This document shows, one piece after another, positions 1 through 8,334 of a stretch of DNA of 64,000 nucleotides; position 1 is the first letter of the stretch, and the number at the start of each line of letters is the position of its first letter. The notes under the pieces are model-generated. The model saw nothing but the letters and a program-made list of their open reading frames with translations, was not told the DNA's origin and did not search any database. The stretch is from JAYQKL01 sp049889415 (GTDB lineage: Bacteria; Pseudomonadota; Alphaproteobacteria; RS24), in assembly GCA_049889415.1 (NCBI GenBank), contig JBMHDL010000003.1, positions 434,001 through 498,000 of the forward strand, written 5' to 3'. Made by a program: the position numbers and the translations under genes.

Positions 1-923
1 GGCATATGATCATCAATCTCCAGCCGGATCACCATGCCACGCCGCCGCCGTTTCAAGGCGGTTTCAAACAGGCTGACTAGATCTTCAGCCTCTTCGGCAA
101 TTTCTATATCACTGTCGCGCAAGACCCTGAAAACCCCACTGCCCTCAACCCTGTAACCCGGGAATGTCTTGTCGATAAACATGGATATGACATGTTCAAG
201 CTGGATGAAGGTTGTGATGTCTGGTTGCGTGTCGTCCACCGGCAGCTTTATGAGGCGGGGCAGTTGCTGCGGAACGGGCATCAGGGCATTCAAGGGTTTG
301 TTATCCGCCAACCGGGACAGGCTGAGAACAATGGCAAAGCCCTCATTGGGAATAAACGGAAACGGATGCGCTGGATCAATTGCCAGAGGCGTTAGGACTG
401 GCAGGATCTGCTCAAAGAAATAATCGGCCAACCAGTCCTGGTGAGGCTTTAGAATATCCTTCGGCTTGATGACGCGGATATTCTCCTGCAGCAACTCTTT
501 GGTAATGATGCGCCAGTTTTTTTCCTGCGTCGTTATCAGCTCCCTGCATGTTATAAGGACCTTATTGAGCTGCTCTTCCGGTGTTGCCCCCTCCTGACTT
601 GTCTTTTGTACGCCGGCAAGTTTTTGCCCGGCAAGTCCGGCCACTCTCACCATGAAGAATTCGTCTAGGTTTTTGGCTGAAATTGACAAAAAGTTCAGCC
701 GTTCCAGCAGGGGATGGTTCTTGTTCTGAGCCTCTTCAACAACCCGCAGGTTGAATGCCAGCCAGGAAAGCTCGCGATTGATGAAACGCTGCGAACGGTC
801 AAAGCCCAAAACCTCATCGGAAAGTTTCGGCATTTTCCGCACCAAATTAATGCCGGAGCGGTTCTCGAGGGAGTCCTGACCCTCAGGTTTGGTGTTCAAG
901 TCGTAATCGCTAGGTTCACTCAT
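1..923 (-). CDS. ppk: Polyphosphate kinase 1, N-terminal part (runs off the left edge)
   Basis: Ppk1 reversibly transfers the terminal phosphate of ATP to polyphosphate chains. Reading the minus strand from ATG at 921-923 gives about 307 residues. They include ELSWLAFN and NLDEFFMVRVAGL, hallmarks of the Ppk1 N-terminal and head domains, and then HPFPFIPNEGFA. The catalytic histidine domains lie beyond the left edge, so the gene is partial. The start is 10 bases downstream of the hdaA stop, so the two are probably co-transcribed. The exopolyphosphatase gene is not in the next position seen here but about 43 kb away in this window. Identification is firm from sequence pattern; activity is inferred from the family. 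Confidence 0.95.
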   Translation of the reverse strand, partial: MSEPSDYDLNTKPEGQDSLENRSGINLVRKMPKLSDEVLGFDRSQRFINRELSWLAFNLRVVEEAQNKNHPLLERLNFLSISAKNLDEFFMVRVAGLAGQKLAGVQKTSQEGATPEEQLNKVLITCRELITTQEKNWRIITKELLQENIRVIKPKDILKPHQDWLADYFFEQILPVLTPLAIDPAHPFPFIPNEGFAIVLSLSRLADNKPLNALMPVPQQLPRLIKLPVDDTQPDITTFIQLEHVISMFIDKTFPGYRVEGSGVFRVLRDSDIEIAEEAEDLVSLFETALKRRRRGMVIRLEIDDHM

Positions 924-933
924 TGGCCACCTC

Positions 934-1626
934 TTATTCAGCGTTGAAACACTCAAGACGTGCTTCAAGATCCTTTAAAACGCCACTTATAAGAGGAATT
1001 GTTACAGCTTTTTTACCGACCAGGGAAGCATGGTCAATCCCATCAACAATCCGGGCCAATCCTTCGAATGAACGCTCCATACGCGGTACAATATAGCTAA
1101 TCGCCCTCTCATCCACCCGTATCTGACGGTCATGAAACAACTTGACCAGCACGGCACTCATCAGCGAGTCGCAAGGCGGCTTCAGATGCGCCGTCTCAAC
1201 CGCTGACAGCCGGGACACCAGGTCCGGCAGAGCGACAGGCAATTTTGACAGGGGTGTGCGGGCACATAACAACAACCCTTTGCCGGATTGTATTGCATGA
1301 TTGTAAAGGTGAAACAGAACACTTTCCTGAGACGCCTTGATTGTATCGAGATCATCAATGACCAATGCCGGCGCATCCATCAGAACATGCAGCATGTTTT
1401 CTTCAAGCTCGACGGCGGAAAAAAGTTGCGCCTGCGCCTTCAAACTCCACACGGCCGCGAGATGCGATTTTCCAGACGCCATCGGCCCCACCAGCGCTTT
1501 CACCGGGCGCGACCAGACTGGATAGTCATCAATCAGACCGGCGGCCTCCGCATTGCTCTCAGCCACTAGAAAATCCTCACGCCCCAAAGCCGGCAAATGG
1601 GGAAGCTCCAAAATGAGTTGTGTCAC
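934..1626 (-). CDS. hdaA: HdaA/Hda, DnaA-related regulator of replication initiation
   Basis: Hda-type proteins bind the sliding clamp and stimulate ATP hydrolysis by DnaA, switching off initiation. The 230-residue protein has a Walker A motif GPMASGKSH at about 47-55 and a Walker B VIDDLD at about 89-94, but no DnaA DNA-binding domain IV. The first residues (TQLILELP) fit the short clamp-binding segment of the family. The start is GTG at 1626, with GGAGG eight bases upstream; an ATG six bases earlier runs into a stop after two codons and is not used. The neighbours, a membrane protein gene upstream and ppk downstream, match the usual alphaproteobacterial order. Function is inferred from family and context. 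Confidence 0.9.
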   Translation of the reverse strand: MTQLILELPHLPALGREDFLVAESNAEAAGLIDDYPVWSRPVKALVGPMASGKSHLAAVWSLKAQAQLFSAVELEENMLHVLMDAPALVIDDLDTIKASQESVLFHLYNHAIQSGKGLLLCARTPLSKLPVALPDLVSRLSAVETAHLKPPCDSLMSAVLVKLFHDRQIRVDERAISYIVPRMERSFEGLARIVDGIDHASLVGKKAVTIPLISGVLKDLEARLECFNAE

Positions 1627-1643
1627 ACCATGCGCCTCCGGTT

Positions 1644-2699
1644 TCAGGACGTGCCGCCCGAAGTTGAGTCGTCACCGGCCTGAAGTTCTGCATCAATGAT
1701 TTCCTCATAAACCTCAACCCCGGAGCGCACCAAAACACCAAGCGTTGCGGCGACAGGAACCGCCAAAAGTAGCCCGAGAAAGCCGAATAATGAGCCAAAA
1801 GCTAACAAAGCGAACATAATCCAGACCGGATGCAGCCGCACCCGCTCACCAATCAGGCGAGGGGTCAGGAAATTCCCCTCAATAAATTGCCCGACACCGA
1901 ACACCAGCGCCATCAGGGCAAAAGGCTGCCAGTCCGGCCAGAATTGGAAAATCCCCAAAATCACGGCAACTGTAACCCCGAAAACTGCACCGATATAGGG
2001 AATGAAACTCACCAAACCGGCAAGCATGCCGGTCAGGACACCGCCCTCAAGGCCGATGAAATAAAGCCCGAGGGCATAAAAGGTTCCCAAAAACAGGCAG
2101 ACAACACCCTGCCCGTGGACAAACCCGGTCAGCACATCGTCAATCTGTCTGGCAATTTCCCTGATCTGCGGGGCTTTTTGGGGCGGCAGGTGGCTGTCAA
2201 TGGCAGCCACCATGCGATCCCAATCATTAAGGATATATACCGCGACCACAGGTGTTACGACGAGAAGCGCAACAACATTGAGAAATGACAATGATTTCAA
2301 AAACAGCTCCTGACCAAGCATGCCGACCGTGTTGAGGGCATCTTGTGACAGCCGCTCGATCACCTGGCTGGTTTGCTCATTGCTCCCCAAATCCCCGGCC
2401 CAGATACGAAGTCGCTCCACATGATCCGGCATCACCTCAAGCAGGGTCACAACCTGCTCGGCAATAATCGGCAGCCCCAGGAAAATGCTCACCACAATCA
2501 GTATCATGAAAGCTATGGTTATGGTCGCCGTCGCCGCAATGCGGGGCAAACCCATAGCCTCAAGCCGGTCGGCGACCGGATCCAGAAGATAGGCGATGGC
2601 AAAGCCGGCCACAAAGGGCAGCATAATGGCCGAGAGGTTGTAAATCAGAAAAAGGGAAACTCCAAGGAGCAGATAAAGGTTTATGGTGCGTGTCGTCAT
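1644..2699 (-). CDS. AI-2E family transporter (PerM/YdiK-like membrane protein)
   Basis: This 351-residue protein is an integral inner-membrane protein of the AI-2E/UPF0118 family. Members act as exporters or ion antiporters, and few have proven substrates. An N-terminal hydrophobic hairpin (residues about 8-40) is followed by a large loop at about 70-150. A C-terminal bundle contains the conserved stretch IPYIGAVFG and the FIEGNFLTPRLIGERVRLHP segment, which marks the family. The C-terminus is short and acidic. It lies between the DUF2066 gene (32 bases upstream) and hdaA (17 bases downstream), probably in one transcript. The family call is secure; the substrate is unknown. Confidence 0.88.
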   Translation of the reverse strand: MTTRTINLYLLLGVSLFLIYNLSAIMLPFVAGFAIAYLLDPVADRLEAMGLPRIAATATITIAFMILIVVSIFLGLPIIAEQVVTLLEVMPDHVERLRIWAGDLGSNEQTSQVIERLSQDALNTVGMLGQELFLKSLSFLNVVALLVVTPVVAVYILNDWDRMVAAIDSHLPPQKAPQIREIARQIDDVLTGFVHGQGVVCLFLGTFYALGLYFIGLEGGVLTGMLAGLVSFIPYIGAVFGVTVAVILGIFQFWPDWQPFALMALVFGVGQFIEGNFLTPRLIGERVRLHPVWIMFALLAFGSLFGFLGLLLAVPVAATLGVLVRSGVEVYEEIIDAELQAGDDSTSGGTS

Positions 2700-2731
2700 G
2701 GCGTTATGATGTCTTTTTTGCAGCAGGTTGT

Positions 2732-3823
2732 CTAGCGCCGTAATTTTAGCCGCCAGCCGGAGGCATCCTCCTTGAGATACATGTCATTTTGCGCCAGATT
2801 GGCGGCAAGCTGGTCAACGGAACCAGTATAGGAAAGCGACATGATGGCCCCTTTCGACGTCACGACATGCAGGTCAAGCCCCTTGATGAAACTTGCAGTC
2901 TCCAAACGGTGCAGCATTTTCAACCAGGCGTCCATGCGGTCATAGTCCGCCGCAACTGTAAAAGTTGCCATGTCATCGGCGCTGATGATGGCCCGGTCCT
3001 TCCATTCATCAGAAAAGGCTGCGGCAATATCCTGCACAGCCTGAGAGGCCATGTCCCGCGGCTCTGCGCTGCCGGTGAAGTTCCGGAAAAACAAGCGGCT
3101 TCCTCTCGATGTGTATTGATACACGGCCACGTCCAGCCGGCCGACTTCAGCTGCATTGGCATGGACTACAATGACCGCATCCGCATTATACCGGGCGGCA
3201 ATAGTTGCCATGGAGGAGGTGTCACCGAGGAGAATATCCTCAACATCAAGATTGCTCGCATCTTCCGTGTCACCTGTCGCCAAAACCAAGGGAGCCGGAA
3301 TGGAATCAATATCCTGACTGCGCCAGCTTTCCTGCCACCAATTCTGCTCCCACAAGCGATAGCCCGTCACGTCCTCCAGCAGCGGGACAATCAGAGCCGG
3401 TTTCGCCTGCGTCTCAATATAAGGGATATTCACCTGATTGAGCAGCGTCACTATCCTGTTCATGTCAAATTGGAAAGACAGTGTGGCAAGATAGCGGCGG
3501 TTTGAGTTTTTTTCGTTCTGCACACGAAAACTCAGAACATAATTTTCCACCGCACTATCAGCCCCTTTCGGCAGCACCGGCCAGTCCTGCCGTCGGGTGA
3601 TACGCTGCAGAAGTGTGTCAAACGCCTCAATCTGCCCCTGCTTGATCGCCTTTTGGCGCGCAGCGGTGGCTGATTTGTCTCTGGCATCTACTGCAATATT
3701 GCCGACTTCGAACAAATCACGGGCCTCAGTGGCAGCGGGAGTAGCCAACATCCCGGAAACAAGCGCAAAAAGGCAGACCACAGCATATCTTACCAGGTTT
3801 TTGAAATGGGCTACGGCTGGCAT
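2732..3823 (-). CDS. DUF2066 domain secreted protein
   Basis: A 363-residue protein of the DUF2066 family, whose function is not established. I chose the ATG at 3823 rather than upstream codons because it has GGATGG seven bases upstream and begins a clear signal peptide (basic KNLVR, hydrophobic stretch 14-27, small residues before EARD near 33). The mature part starts with an alternating helix (KSATAARQKAIKQGQIEAFDTLL region) and continues with a beta-rich body. It is therefore probably periplasmic or an exported lipid-free protein. A TTGACA-like promoter lies at 3883-3910. It heads the run DUF2066, AI-2E, hdaA, ppk and is divergent from purM, a common alphaproteobacterial arrangement. Confidence 0.8.
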   Translation of the reverse strand: MPAVAHFKNLVRYAVVCLFALVSGMLATPAATEARDLFEVGNIAVDARDKSATAARQKAIKQGQIEAFDTLLQRITRRQDWPVLPKGADSAVENYVLSFRVQNEKNSNRRYLATLSFQFDMNRIVTLLNQVNIPYIETQAKPALIVPLLEDVTGYRLWEQNWWQESWRSQDIDSIPAPLVLATGDTEDASNLDVEDILLGDTSSMATIAARYNADAVIVVHANAAEVGRLDVAVYQYTSRGSRLFFRNFTGSAEPRDMASQAVQDIAAAFSDEWKDRAIISADDMATFTVAADYDRMDAWLKMLHRLETASFIKGLDLHVVTSKGAIMSLSYTGSVDQLAANLAQNDMYLKEDASGWRLKLRR

Positions 3824-3882
3824 GTTCGATCCATCCTTTTTAAGCTTTGCAGTCAATAATCTATACACTGCGGGATTAAATA

Positions 3883-3910
3883 ATGCTATTGAAGGGGTGA
3901 AGTTTGTCAA
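3883..3910 (-). promoter_or_regulatory. Candidate promoter for the DUF2066-hdaA-ppk run
   Basis: On the minus strand a perfect TTGACA (3905-3910) is followed after 16 bases by TAGCAT (3883-3888), about 60 bases before the DUF2066 start. A weaker plus-strand pair, TTGAAG (3889-3894) and TTAATG (3912-3917), overlaps it and could serve purM. Predicted by eye from consensus only. Confidence 0.4.
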
Positions 3911-3965
3911 TTTAATGGCAGTCAGACCAATGACAGTTTTTAATGGCAGTCAGACCAATGACAGT
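3911..3965 (+). repeat. 27-base tandem duplication in the purM leader
   Basis: Two identical copies of a 27-base unit lie at 3911-3937 and 3939-3965, separated by one T, giving a period of 28. The unit begins TTTAATGGCAG and ends CAATGACAGT. It sits 28 bases before the purM ATG, inside the divergent purM/DUF2066 region. Each copy carries a TTAATG that resembles a weak -10 box. There are only two copies and no flanking inverted repeats. Confidence 0.95.
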
Positions 3966-3992
3966 CAAAAGCATCTTTTCCGCAGGCCTCCA

Positions 3993-5093
3993 ATGAGCGA
4001 CTCCACTCCATCCCCTTCTGACCGTCAGCTGACCTATGCGGATGCCGGCGTTGATATTGATGCCGGCAATGAATTGGTCAAGCGCATCGCGCCACTGGCC
4101 AAGGCCACAGCCCGTCTTGGAGCCGATACCGACCTTGGCGGGTTTGGCGGACTGTTTGACCTGAAAGCCTGCAATTATGACGACCCGGTTCTGGTGGCGG
4201 CAAATGACGGGGTCGGCACAAAATTGAAAATCGCCATTGAAGCCGGCCTGCACAAAACCGTCGGCATTGATCTTGTCGCCATGAGCGTCAATGACCTGAT
4301 TGTGCAGGGTGCGGAACCACTTTTCTTCCTGGACTATTTCGCTTCCGGCAAACTTGAACTGGATGTCGCCACCGATGTCATTGCCGGTATCGCCGAGGGC
4401 TGCCGTCAGGCCGGTTGCGCCCTGATCGGCGGTGAAACAGCGGAAATGCCAGGCATGTATGCGGACGGGGATTATGATTTGGCCGGTTTTTGTGTCGGTG
4501 CCGTCGAGCGCAAAGCCGTTATGCCGAAAAAAGATATTGCCGAAAATGATGTTCTGATCGGTTTGGCCTCGTCGGGTCTGCATTCCAACGGGTTTTCACT
4601 GGTCCGCAAACTGGTGGCCCAAAGCGGTCTGGACTGGCACGATAATGCTCCTTTCGGCACCGGCACGCTTGCGGCGGAACTCCTTACGCCAACGCAGATT
4701 TATGTCAAACCGCTGCTGAAGGCCATGAGCGCCGGGCATGATATCAAAGCCCTGTCGCACATCACCGGCGGCGGGTTTCAGGAAAACCTGCCGCGCATCC
4801 TGCCCGATGGTCTGTGCGCAGATGTAAATCTTGACAGTTGGACCCTTCCGGGTGTGTTCGGCTGGCTTCAGGAGCAGGGCAATATTTCTGAGACGGAATT
4901 GCTGCGAACATTCAATTGCGGCATTGGCATGATCCTGATTACCCCACCAGAGTCAGCGGGGGCTCTGTGCAGTCTCCTTGAAGCCGAAGGAGAAACTGCG
5001 GCCCCGATAGGACGGCTGACCCCCGCCCGTGATGACGGAGCCGGAAACACTGTGCAAGTCACTTTTCAAGGTACCCTTACGGGTGGCGGGTGA
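3993..5093 (+). CDS. purM: Phosphoribosylformylglycinamidine cyclo-ligase
   Basis: PurM (AIR synthetase) closes FGAM to aminoimidazole ribotide using ATP, the fifth step of purine synthesis. The 366-residue product has the family features: LTYADAGVDIDAGNE at the N-terminus, DGVGTKL, the NDLIVQGAEPLFFLDY signature and GGETAEMPGMY. The open frame extends 132 codons upstream, but the extension crosses the tandem repeat and the divergent signal-peptide gene and resembles no PurM. The ATG at 3993 (MSDSTPSPSDRQ) gives the normal family length. The ribosome site is weak (GCAGG). The stop overlaps the purN start, so the two genes are translationally coupled. Confidence 0.97.
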   Translation: MSDSTPSPSDRQLTYADAGVDIDAGNELVKRIAPLAKATARLGADTDLGGFGGLFDLKACNYDDPVLVAANDGVGTKLKIAIEAGLHKTVGIDLVAMSVNDLIVQGAEPLFFLDYFASGKLELDVATDVIAGIAEGCRQAGCALIGGETAEMPGMYADGDYDLAGFCVGAVERKAVMPKKDIAENDVLIGLASSGLHSNGFSLVRKLVAQSGLDWHDNAPFGTGTLAAELLTPTQIYVKPLLKAMSAGHDIKALSHITGGGFQENLPRILPDGLCADVNLDSWTLPGVFGWLQEQGNISETELLRTFNCGIGMILITPPESAGALCSLLEAEGETAAPIGRLTPARDDGAGNTVQVTFQGTLTGGG

Positions 5094-5677
5094 TGGTGGC
5101 ATCAACCAATATCGCTGTCCTGTTTTCAGGTCGCGGCAGTAACCTCAAAGCCCTGATTGACCATATCCGTTACCCTGAAGTGCCGGCTGAAATTGTGCTC
5201 GGCCTATGTAACAATCCCGGTGCCGGTGGCCTGCAAATCTGTGCCGACAACAACATCGCCACCAAAACCGTCAATCATCGTGACTTTGCGGACAGGGAGG
5301 CTTTCGACGCCGCCCTTGACGCCGCCCTGGTTGAGGCCGGGACTGAGCTGATTTGCGCCGCCGGTTTCATGCGCCTGCTGACGCCGGGATTTGTTGATAA
5401 ATGGCGGGATCGCATTCTGAACATTCATCCGGCCCTGCTGCCAAAGCACAAGGGGTTGAACACGCATCAGCGCGTGCTTGATGCCGGTGATACCGAACAT
5501 GGATGCACGGTGCATCTTATGCGCCCGGAAATGGACGAAGGCCCGATACTGGTGCAGAAAAAACTTACGGTTCTTGACACTGACACTGCCGAAACACTCG
5601 CGCAGCGGGTGATCCAACTGGAACATACCGCTTTTCCCGAAGCCGTCGATTTGATGCTGACCCGTCTGACATCCTGA
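5093..5677 (+). CDS. purN: Phosphoribosylglycinamide formyltransferase (formyl-THF dependent)
   Basis: PurN transfers a formyl group from 10-formyltetrahydrofolate to GAR, the third step of purine synthesis. The 194-residue protein has FSGRGSNL near the N-terminus, the folate and catalytic segment AAGFMRLL, NIHPALLP with the catalytic His, and MDEGPIL carrying the catalytic Asp. ATG at 5093 overlaps the purM TGA by one base; a GTG at 5090 is also possible and adds one residue. The segment reads KHKGLNTHQRVLDAGD, as in most PurN. It is followed by 61 bases holding the ndk terminator; no separate terminator for purN is evident. Confidence 0.97.
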   Translation: MVASTNIAVLFSGRGSNLKALIDHIRYPEVPAEIVLGLCNNPGAGGLQICADNNIATKTVNHRDFADREAFDAALDAALVEAGTELICAAGFMRLLTPGFVDKWRDRILNIHPALLPKHKGLNTHQRVLDAGDTEHGCTVHLMRPEMDEGPILVQKKLTVLDTDTAETLAQRVIQLEHTAFPEAVDLMLTRLTS

Positions 5678-5688
5678 CTTGCCAGCAT

Positions 5689-5717
5689 AAAAAAACCGGA
5701 CAGATTGCTCTGCCCGG
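5689..5717 (-). terminator. Rho-independent terminator of ndk
   Basis: In the minus-strand transcript a nine-base-pair stem (CCGGGCAGA with UCUGUCCGG, one G-U pair, loop GCAA) is followed directly by seven U residues. It lies 21 bases after the ndk stop. On the plus strand the same stem has one mismatch and no T-run, so it should end ndk transcripts mainly. Confidence 0.75.
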
Positions 5718-5738
5718 CCTTAGTCAAATCATACTGTG

Positions 5739-6161
5739 TCAGCCGACAATTTCTGCGTCGGTGAAAAAGAACTTAATCTCTTCAGCAGCTGTTTCCGGCG
5801 CATCAGACCCGTGTACGGAATTGGCCTCGATGCTCTCGGCGAAATCCTTGCGGATGGTGCCGTCCTCAGCTTCCGCCGGATTGGTGGCCCCCATGATTTC
5901 GCGGTTTCTGGCAATGGCGTTTTCGCCCTCGAGCACCTGCACCACAACCGGGCCGGAGATCATGAACTCAACCAATTCACCGAAAAATGGGCGTTCTTTG
6001 TGCACGGCATAAAACCCTTCGGCTTGTTCGCGTGTCATATGAATGCGCTTGGACGCGACGATACGCAGCCCGTTGGACTCGAAACGGTCAATGATTTTAC
6101 CGGTCAGATTGCGCTTTGTGGCATCAGGCTTGATGATGGAGAAAGTGCGTTCAGTAGCCAT
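5739..6161 (-). CDS. ndk: Nucleoside diphosphate kinase
   Basis: Ndk exchanges gamma-phosphates between nucleoside tri- and diphosphates through a phospho-histidine. The 140-residue protein shows the full family pattern: ERTFSIIKPDA at the start, RNREIMGATNPAEA, and the active-site SVHGSD with His117. The length is normal for bacteria. The start has AAAGGAAA about eight bases upstream. It is transcribed on the minus strand downstream of holC with an 85-base gap and ends at a clear terminator, so it may have its own promoter or be the last gene of pepA-holC-ndk. Confidence 0.98.
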   Translation of the reverse strand: MATERTFSIIKPDATKRNLTGKIIDRFESNGLRIVASKRIHMTREQAEGFYAVHKERPFFGELVEFMISGPVVVQVLEGENAIARNREIMGATNPAEAEDGTIRKDFAESIEANSVHGSDAPETAAEEIKFFFTDAEIVG

Positions 6162-6246
6162 TTTGGTTTTCCTTTGTAAATCAGATGATGACGGTATTGC
6201 GCGCCTTATAGCCCCGCCCGTGAGGTTTTACAAGAGGCAAGACACC

Positions 6247-6705
6247 TCACCCCTTCTTCTCCCACTTACCGTCGGCAGATTGCTGATAATATGTCGCCGA
6301 CATGCCCTTCTCTTTGATGACCGTCCAGTCTTGACGCGCCTGACTGACCGCCTCCGGATCGGCACCGTCAAACATATAGACACAGCGTTCAAATCCCAAC
6401 ACATCTTCGCGTCGCGCACCGTCAACAAGAAATAGCACAGTAGCCCCGTTTGGATTTTCCGCTTCGCTGGTCAGCCAGATCGGCTGCTCTTCGGCAAGGC
6501 CGGTCTCCTTGCTACCATGCGGCAGGAAGGAGTCCTCACGAAACGTCCACAAATGATTGTTCAGCACCGCCACGCGTTCATCCGACCCGGCCTGCACTAC
6601 GACACGCCAGTCCCGCTCAAGGCTCATTTCCAATAATTGCGGCAAAGCCTGCTCAAGCGTCTGTCGCTCAAGGTGGTAGAACAGAACTTCCGGGCCGGCG
6701 CTCAT
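6247..6705 (-). CDS. holC: DNA polymerase III subunit chi
   Basis: HolC (chi) links the clamp loader to single-stranded DNA binding protein during replication. The 152-residue protein matches the family in its opening (EVLFYHLERQTLEQALPQL), the central LLEMSLERDWRVVV and VLNNHLWTFREDSFLPHG, and the FLVDGARRED segment. The lysine-rich C-terminus (GKWEKKG) is short. It starts one base after the pepA stop, a coupling of pepA and holC common across proteobacteria. No odd features. Confidence 0.93.
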   Translation of the reverse strand: MSAGPEVLFYHLERQTLEQALPQLLEMSLERDWRVVVQAGSDERVAVLNNHLWTFREDSFLPHGSKETGLAEEQPIWLTSEAENPNGATVLFLVDGARREDVLGFERCVYMFDGADPEAVSQARQDWTVIKEKGMSATYYQQSADGKWEKKG

Positions 6706-6706
6706 C

Positions 6707-8185
6707 TCAACCTTCGTAATTGTCCTTGACCAGTCGGTTCAACAACTTCACACCATAGCCGCTGGCCCAAGACTGGCTGATCGGGGATTTCGGGGATCCC
6801 ATCGCCGTACCGGCGATATCCAGATGCGCCCAGGGCACGCCATTGGTAAAGCGTTGCAAGAACTGGGCCGCAGTCGAAGAACCGGCAAACCGGCCACCGA
6901 TGTTTTTCATGTCGGCATTGGGCGTATCAATCATCTTGTCAAAGACGTCATTAATCGGCATCCGCCAGACTTTTTCTCCCTCCGCTTGACCGGCCGCGTC
7001 GAGTTTGGCGCACAAATCGTCACTATTTGAGAACAAACCGGCATATTCCTGACCCAAAGCGACCAGAATGGCGCCGGTCAGTGTGGCAAGGTCAATCATG
7101 AATTCAGGCTTGAAGCGCTTTTGTGTGTACCAGAGCGCATCCGCAAGCACCAGACGGCCTTCGGCATCGGTGTTGAGCACTTCAATTGTCTGGCCTGACA
7201 TGGAGGTGACAATATCGCCCGGGCGCTGGGCATTGCCGGAGGGCATGTTTTCTACCAAACCGATCACGCCGATGACATTGGCCTTAGCCTTACGGGCCGC
7301 AAGCGCGTGCATCAGCCCTGTCACAGCCGCCGCGCCCCCCATATCACCGCGCATATCCTCCATGCCGGCGGACGGCTTGATGGAAATCCCGCCAGTGTCA
7401 AAACATACGCCCTTTCCGACAAAGGCCAGAGGCTTTTTCGATTTGGCAGCACCCAGCCACTGCATCACGACAAGCTGGCTGGGCTGGACACTGCCCTGTC
7501 CAACCCCCAGAAGGGACCCCATGCCGAGTTGCTTCATTTTTGCCTCAGACAGGACTTCCACCTTGACTCCGAGCTTGGTCAGGGCACGCGCACGCTTGGC
7601 AAATTCCGGCGGATGCAGGACATTGGCCGGTTCATTGACAAGATCGCGGGCCAGGAAGACGCCCTCGCTGACTTTGCTGAGGGGATGATAGATTTTTTTG
7701 ACTGCAGCAGGGTCGCCTACCCCAAGCATGATTTTCTTTAGGCTCGGCTTATCCGCCTTTTTGGTTTTGTATTTATCAAAACGATAACTGCGCATCAGAC
7801 ACCCAGTCGCCATACGGGCTGCAGCTTCCGCCTCACCGGCCTGCGGTTTGGAGGAGAAGTCTGCCAACACTGTTGCCATGCCTTTGACGGATTTGCAGGC
7901 ACCCGCAGCAACCCCGCCGAGCGTTTCGGCTGCCTGGGCCGTCAGCACCTTCAGGTCACCGGTACCTAGCAGGATAATTTGGTCTAATTGAGTGTCGCCT
8001 GGCGCCACAATCGTCAGGGTTGTTTTAAACGCCCCTTTGAAGGATTTTGTTTTCATGGCTTTTGTCAACCGCCCCTTCACGGACTTATCAAATTCTTTGC
8101 CTTTGGCTCCAAGTCCCTTGTCGGAAACCGTCAGCACCAATGTGCCGGTTTTGGGGAGCATGTTGTTGGTGAAACCGATATTCAT
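6707..8185 (-). CDS. pepA: Leucyl aminopeptidase, M17 family
   Basis: PepA is a cytosolic di-metal hexameric aminopeptidase that removes N-terminal residues. The 492-residue protein has the C-terminal catalytic domain with GKGVCFDTGG (Lys258 and Asp263) and the signature NTDAEGRL at about 338-345, providing metal ligands Asp340 and Glu342. The N-terminal domain (about 1-170) is lysine-rich and variable, as usual. Some family members also bind DNA; nothing here decides that. The start ATG has AAGGAT upstream and a candidate promoter at 8234-8263. It is divergent from lptF and leads pepA-holC. Confidence 0.96.
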   Translation of the reverse strand: MNIGFTNNMLPKTGTLVLTVSDKGLGAKGKEFDKSVKGRLTKAMKTKSFKGAFKTTLTIVAPGDTQLDQIILLGTGDLKVLTAQAAETLGGVAAGACKSVKGMATVLADFSSKPQAGEAEAAARMATGCLMRSYRFDKYKTKKADKPSLKKIMLGVGDPAAVKKIYHPLSKVSEGVFLARDLVNEPANVLHPPEFAKRARALTKLGVKVEVLSEAKMKQLGMGSLLGVGQGSVQPSQLVVMQWLGAAKSKKPLAFVGKGVCFDTGGISIKPSAGMEDMRGDMGGAAAVTGLMHALAARKAKANVIGVIGLVENMPSGNAQRPGDIVTSMSGQTIEVLNTDAEGRLVLADALWYTQKRFKPEFMIDLATLTGAILVALGQEYAGLFSNSDDLCAKLDAAGQAEGEKVWRMPINDVFDKMIDTPNADMKNIGGRFAGSSTAAQFLQRFTNGVPWAHLDIAGTAMGSPKSPISQSWASGYGVKLLNRLVKDNYEG

Positions 8186-8233
8186 TTGGACATCCTTATT
8201 GTTGTCTGCACGTACTGCTGTTCAATCCTAGCT

Positions 8234-8263
8234 TATATATGTTTCAAAACAGAAAAACATCAA
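8234..8263 (-). promoter_or_regulatory. Candidate pepA promoter
   Basis: Minus-strand TTGATG (8258-8263) and TATATA (8234-8239) are separated by 18 bases and lie about 50 bases before the pepA ATG. Consensus match by eye. Confidence 0.4.
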
Positions 8264-8264
8264 T

Positions 8265-8292
8265 TTGATAGGGTTTTGGCGTTAAATATGTT
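8265..8292 (+). promoter_or_regulatory. Candidate promoter of the lptF-lptG-lptD operon
   Basis: Plus-strand TTGATA (8265-8270) and TATGTT (8287-8292) are spaced by 16 bases, about 42 bases before the lptF start and back to back with the pepA promoter candidate. Confidence 0.4.
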
Positions 8293-8334
8293 ATTTCATG
8301 AACAGAAAATCTCAAGAAAGATTCCTGCACCTCC

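Noticed and set aside
3911..3965. CRISPR or mobile-element terminal repeat
   Set aside because: Two copies with one base between them, no spacers and no transposase or inverted ends.
3597..3992. Open frame extending purM by 132 codons upstream
   Set aside because: It crosses the tandem repeat and lies antisense to the DUF2066 gene; the family-typical protein starts at 3993.
3912..4583. Long open frame of 223 codons antisense to purM
   Set aside because: It is the reverse reading of a certain purM gene and begins in the repeat region.
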